DNA of 7,029 nucleotides from Actinomycetes bacterium (GTDB lineage Bacteria; Actinomycetota; Acidimicrobiia; Acidimicrobiales; CADCSY01), in NCBI GenBank assembly GCA_025464025.1, contig JAODBP010000314.1, forward strand, positions 1-7,029. Direction: 5' to 3'. The notes under the pieces were generated by a model. It was given only the letters and a program-made list of their open reading frames with translations. It was not told the origin of the DNA and did not search any database. Of the stretch, positions 4,484 to 7,029 are shown piece by piece. The translations under genes and the position numbers were made by a program. Every line of letters starts with the position of its first letter. The stretch's first letter is position 1.

Positions 4484-4647
4484 GCGTCGGCATCGAGGTC
4501 GGCGATCGGTCCCGAGCCGAGCTCGGGCAGGTCGTCGAGGCCGGCCCGCTCGAGGGCGGCGCGCAGCTCGGTGGTCGTGGCCGCCGGGTGGCGGACCACG
4601 AGCTCGACGTCGGTCTCCCGGCCCTGGCGCCGGGCGATGAGGCGCAC
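4480..4647 (-). CDS. 55-aa protein downstream of spoIID-like gene; weak ubiquitin-like (YukD/FtsK N-terminal) resemblance
   Basis: GTG at 4647 follows the stop of the SpoIID-like gene by three bases, with a run of five Gs just upstream of it, so it is probably translated with that gene. Nearly every codon ends in G or C, which supports real coding. The protein begins MRLIARRQGRETDVELVV and continues with ATTTELRAALERAGLDDLP before an acidic end, IADLDADA. The strand-strand-helix start is reminiscent of the beta-grasp domain that opens some FtsK/EssC-type ATPases and YukD proteins in actinobacteria. The sequence stops where a longer ATPase would continue, so it may be a stand-alone small protein or the stump of a truncated larger gene. 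The assignment is tentative; the existence of the gene is fairly firm. Confidence 0.6.
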   Translation of the reverse strand: MRLIARRQGRETDVELVVRHPAATTTELRAALERAGLDDLPELGSGPIADLDADA

Positions 4648-4650
4648 CCC

Positions 4651-6204
4651 CTACGGTTCGTCGGGCGGCGGCGTGCGACCTTCCCGCCGGAGCGTGCGGA
4701 TGCCCGCCGCCCCGACGACCAGCGCGAGGGCGACGAGGGCGGGCACGGCCCAGCCCGGCCGGCCGCGGTCGTGGCCCGCCTTCCGGGCCAGCGGGGCCAC
4801 GTTCGTGGCCGCGGCCCGGGCGCCGGACGAGGTGGCCCGGGCGACGTCGTCGGGCAGCTCCTGGATGCGGTCCTCGGCCGGCGGGGCCAGCGGCGCGTCG
4901 CCGAGCTGGACCTGCACGCCCCACTTGGTGGAGCGGAGCCCGAGGGCGCGGGCCACGGTCATGGCCGGCACCGTGCGGGGCCCGGCGCTGCCGTCGAGGG
5001 TGACGGCGGTGGGCCGCCCGGACGGCCCGGTCGTGGCCACCCGCACGGCGGTGAGGTCGCCGCCGTAGTCCAACCGGCCGGCCAGGTCGGCCAGGGCGAT
5101 CCGGACCTGCCACGGGTCGGGCGACCGGGTCACGTAGGCCGCCGCCCGCAGGTACGGATAGGCGCTGTCCGGCGTGCCGAAGCCCTCCTCCGGGCTGGCC
5201 GAGACGCCGCCGCCGTTGGCCGAGTAGACGGCCGCGGCGAACGTCCCGCCGTAGGTCAGCACCTGCCCGGCGGTCGCGGCCACGGCCCGGTCCATCGCCC
5301 CGTACTCGGCCTGCTGGCCCAGGTACACCTGGCACCGCTGGGTGTCGCAGATCTCGCCGCTGGCCCGCATGGCCCGCAGGGCGTAGGTGCGGGCGGCCAC
5401 GGCCTGGGCCTCGAGCGAGGCCAGCGGCCACGACGGGTCGCGCACCTCGCCCATGCCCCGGAGGTACTGCTCGACGTCGACCTCGTCGACGAGGCGGAGC
5501 CCGTCGCCGCCGGCCGCCGCCTCGACCGCGCCGCGGTAGCGGGCGCCGCGGTCGGGCACGCCGATCGTGCCGCCGCGGGCGGGCACGGCCCAGACCGTGC
5601 TGCCGGTGGTGCGCTCGGGCGAGGTGGTCGTGGTGGTGGGCGCGGTGGTCGGTGGCGTCGTGGTCGACGGCGTCGTCGGCGCCGGCCGGGTCGGCGTCGG
5701 GAGGAGCGTGGTGGTCGTCGACGACTGCGGCGGCTTGGGCTGGGGGAGCGGCAGGAGCTGGGCCCGGCCGGCCGACTGCGCCTGGATCCCACCGACCGGG
5801 GCCACGCGGTAGCGGCCGTCGTGGCGGATCCGCACGGCGCCGCCGGGCGCCACGTCGAGGGGGAAGCCGGTGGCCTGGGGACCGGTGCGGGGGCTGCGCA
5901 CCTGGCCGCCGTTCGGGAACGTCACCACGGTGTCGCGGTCGGCGTCGGTGAGGACGACCACCCGCACGGCACCGTTGGCCCGCCCGAGGGCGGCGCCCGG
6001 GTAGAAGTGGCCGAGGATCTGGCCCAGCGAGGCCCCGTCCTTGCCCATCCAGAAGGCCCCGTCCTGCGCCATCCCGACGCCGTGGCCGAAGCCCTGGCCG
6101 TCGACCACCAGCACCGGCACGGGCGCGGCGGCGTGCGACGGCACCGCTCCCCCGACGACCAGCGCCGCCGCAGCGAGCGGCAGCATCACCTTCCTGACCA
6201 GCAA
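4651..6204 (-). CDS. SpoIID/LytB-domain protein, secreted and membrane-anchored
   Basis: The TTG at 6204 is chosen as start: GGGGG lies 8 bases upstream and it gives a good export signal, MLVRKVMLPLAAAALVVGG, ending at SHAAA near residue 27. The 517-aa protein then has the FGHGVGMAQDGAFWMGKDG ... ILGHFYPG motif (39-70), a beta-rich part, a Thr/Pro linker (163-199), and the SpoIID core at about 215-375. Within the core are VEQYLRGMGEV (244-254) with E253 at the position of the family's catalytic glutamate, LEAQAVAARTYALRAM, C286 and C291 in CDTQRCQVY, and YSANGGGVS. A transmembrane helix (485-503) followed by arginines anchors the C-terminus. SpoIID proteins are lytic transglycosylases acting on glycan strands lacking stem peptides. 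In non-sporulating actinobacteria the role is envelope remodelling, an inference here. It may share transcription with the 55-aa gene. Confidence 0.88.
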   Translation of the reverse strand: MLVRKVMLPLAAAALVVGGAVPSHAAAPVPVLVVDGQGFGHGVGMAQDGAFWMGKDGASLGQILGHFYPGAALGRANGAVRVVVLTDADRDTVVTFPNGGQVRSPRTGPQATGFPLDVAPGGAVRIRHDGRYRVAPVGGIQAQSAGRAQLLPLPQPKPPQSSTTTTLLPTPTRPAPTTPSTTTPPTTAPTTTTTSPERTTGSTVWAVPARGGTIGVPDRGARYRGAVEAAAGGDGLRLVDEVDVEQYLRGMGEVRDPSWPLASLEAQAVAARTYALRAMRASGEICDTQRCQVYLGQQAEYGAMDRAVAATAGQVLTYGGTFAAAVYSANGGGVSASPEEGFGTPDSAYPYLRAAAYVTRSPDPWQVRIALADLAGRLDYGGDLTAVRVATTGPSGRPTAVTLDGSAGPRTVPAMTVARALGLRSTKWGVQVQLGDAPLAPPAEDRIQELPDDVARATSSGARAAATNVAPLARKAGHDRGRPGWAVPALVALALVVGAAGIRTLRREGRTPPPDEP

Positions 6205-6252
6205 ACCGGCGACCCCCGACGTGTGCTTCGACTCCCGGTGCGACGGGACCTC

Positions 6253-6258
6253 TACCCT
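6253..6258 (+). promoter_or_regulatory. Candidate -10 box for a leaderless chdC transcript
   Basis: TACCCT fits the actinobacterial TANNNT pattern and ends 7 bases before the ATG at 6266. No Shine-Dalgarno sequence is present. Transcription would begin at or next to the start codon. TTCGAC (6227-6232) could be the -35, but its 20-base spacing is long, so this is a weak call. Confidence 0.35.
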
Positions 6259-6265
6259 GAAGCCC

Positions 6266-6955
6266 ATGGTCGATGTGCTCGCGCCGTCCGAGGGCTGGGG
6301 GGTCCTCCACCTCTTCTGCAAGGTCCACCCCGGCGTCGATGCCGAAGCCGTCACCAGCGCGGTGAAGACGGCGACCGACGGTGGCGACCACCAGGTCGTC
6401 CCGGTGGCCATGCTCGGGCACAAGGCCGACCTCGGCTTCCTCGCCGTCGGTCCCGACCTGTGGCGGCTGCGGGCGCTCCAGACCGACCTCCAGGCCGCCG
6501 GCCTCGAGGTCGTCGACTCCTACGTCTCGCTCACCGAGGTGTCGGAGTACTCGGCCAACGTGCCCGAGGCCCAGAAGACGGCCCGGCTGTTCCCGGTGCT
6601 GCCGCCCGAGGGCAAGGCGGCGTTCTGCTTCTATCCGATGTCGAAGCGCCGCAACGTCGACCAGAACTGGTTCGCCCTCCCCTTCGAGGAGCGGCTCGAG
6701 CTCATGTACGAGCACGGCAAGTCGGGTCGCACGTTCGCCGGTCGGATCACCCAGCTCGTCACCGGCTCCACCGGCCTCGACGACTTCGAGTGGGGCGTCA
6801 CCCTGTTCGGCGTGCACCCCGACGACCTCAAGGACTGCGTCTACACGATGCGGTACGACCAGGCCTCGACCCACTACGCCGAGTTCGGCACCTTCTACAC
6901 CGGCATGATCGCCGAGCTGCCCGAGGTCCTCCGCCGGGTCGGCGTCTCGGCCTAG
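6266..6955 (+). CDS. chdC: Coproheme decarboxylase ChdC (HemQ), chlorite-dismutase family
   Basis: This enzyme makes the last step of the coproporphyrin-dependent heme pathway of Gram-positive bacteria, converting iron-coproporphyrin III to heme b with peroxide and two decarboxylations. The 229-aa length is normal. Family marks are YPMSKRR (123-129), WFALPFEERLELM, H150-G in YEHGKSGRTFAG, VTGSTGLDDFEWGVTLF (165-181), and CVYTMRYDQASTHYAEFGTFY. By spacing, Y123 and K127 match the tyrosine and lysine (Y145, K149) of the Geobacillus enzyme, and H150, 27 residues after the tyrosine, matches its heme ligand H172. Typical Mycobacterium-like homologs have a shorter spacing and no SK after YP. The start at 6266 has no ribosome site. 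The gene diverges from the SpoIID-like gene with 61 bases between starts. No other heme genes are in the window. Confidence 0.93.
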   Translation: MVDVLAPSEGWGVLHLFCKVHPGVDAEAVTSAVKTATDGGDHQVVPVAMLGHKADLGFLAVGPDLWRLRALQTDLQAAGLEVVDSYVSLTEVSEYSANVPEAQKTARLFPVLPPEGKAAFCFYPMSKRRNVDQNWFALPFEERLELMYEHGKSGRTFAGRITQLVTGSTGLDDFEWGVTLFGVHPDDLKDCVYTMRYDQASTHYAEFGTFYTGMIAELPEVLRRVGVSA

Positions 6956-6964
6956 CCGGTGCCA

Positions 6965-6986
6965 GCAGGAGGTCCTGGTCTCCTGC
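6965..6986 (+). terminator. Possible terminator hairpin after chdC
   Basis: GCAGGAG (6965-6971) pairs with CTCCTGC (6980-6986) around an 8-base loop, 10 bases after the chdC stop. There is no T run, so termination would be weak or factor-assisted. Confidence 0.45.
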
Positions 6987-7000
6987 CGAACTCAGGAGGC

Positions 7001-7029
7001 GTGGCGATCCGCGTCCTCGCGCCGTTGCT
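7001..7029 (+). CDS. Possible start of another gene, cut by the window edge
   Basis: A perfect AGGAGG (6994-6999) is followed by an open frame from GTG at 7001 reading MAIRVLAPL to the edge. The ribosome site is only one base from the GTG, which is too close, so the true start may lie beyond the window. Too little is visible to name a product. Confidence 0.2.

Noticed and set aside
4163..6874. A 903-codon minus-strand open frame across the SpoIID-like gene and chdC.
   Set aside because: It is an out-of-frame shadow in very high-GC DNA: Arg/Gly/Pro-rich low-complexity protein, overlapping well-supported genes in both directions.

Overview
The window is high-GC DNA with strongly G/C-ending codons in its real genes. 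The gene content (GroEL with a Gly/Met-rich tail, an actinobacterial SpoIID/LytB protein, a coproheme decarboxylase) fits a high-GC actinobacterium. I suspect an Acidimicrobiia-type lineage, but that is inference. The two flanks look like ordinary chromosome; the middle (about 170-4230) looks like a small integrated element.

Layout. 1-108 is the 3' end of groEL, followed by a hairpin terminator. 306-1539 is a two-gene operon: an unrecognised 252-aa protein with an OB-like C-terminal half, overlapping a PIN-domain nuclease, together a probable toxin-antitoxin type module. A broken-looking 39-codon reading frame follows. 1660-2366 has no protein gene. It holds a degenerate tRNA fragment, a strong hairpin, a minus-strand tRNA gene, several palindromes, a 10-bp tandem repeat and a cluster of hairpins that could be a structured RNA. 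2367-2627 encodes an 86-aa protein of unknown function. It faces a large serine recombinase (4193-2640, minus), with an 18-bp perfect palindrome between the two stop codons.

At 4232 a small excisionase-like HTH gene begins, 38 bp from the recombinase start and divergent to it. The right-hand chromosome then carries, on the minus strand, a SpoIID/LytB-domain envelope protein (6204-4651) and a 55-aa protein (4647-4480). The plus strand carries coproheme decarboxylase ChdC/HemQ (6266-6955). A possible further gene begins at the right edge.

The most unusual object is the tRNA gene at 1957-1871 (minus). Its body is that of a serine tRNA: class II variable arm, G73, a G15-C48 pair and a Ser-like D arm. 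Its anticodon reads CAA, the leucine UUG anticodon, and the near-universal G19-C56 tertiary pair is replaced by C19-G56, a compensated double change. A partial, degenerate copy of the same tRNA lies next to it. PIN toxins of the VapC type often cut tRNAs, so an altered tRNA beside a PIN module on a mobile element is the hypothesis most worth testing here; a functional link is not shown by the sequence.
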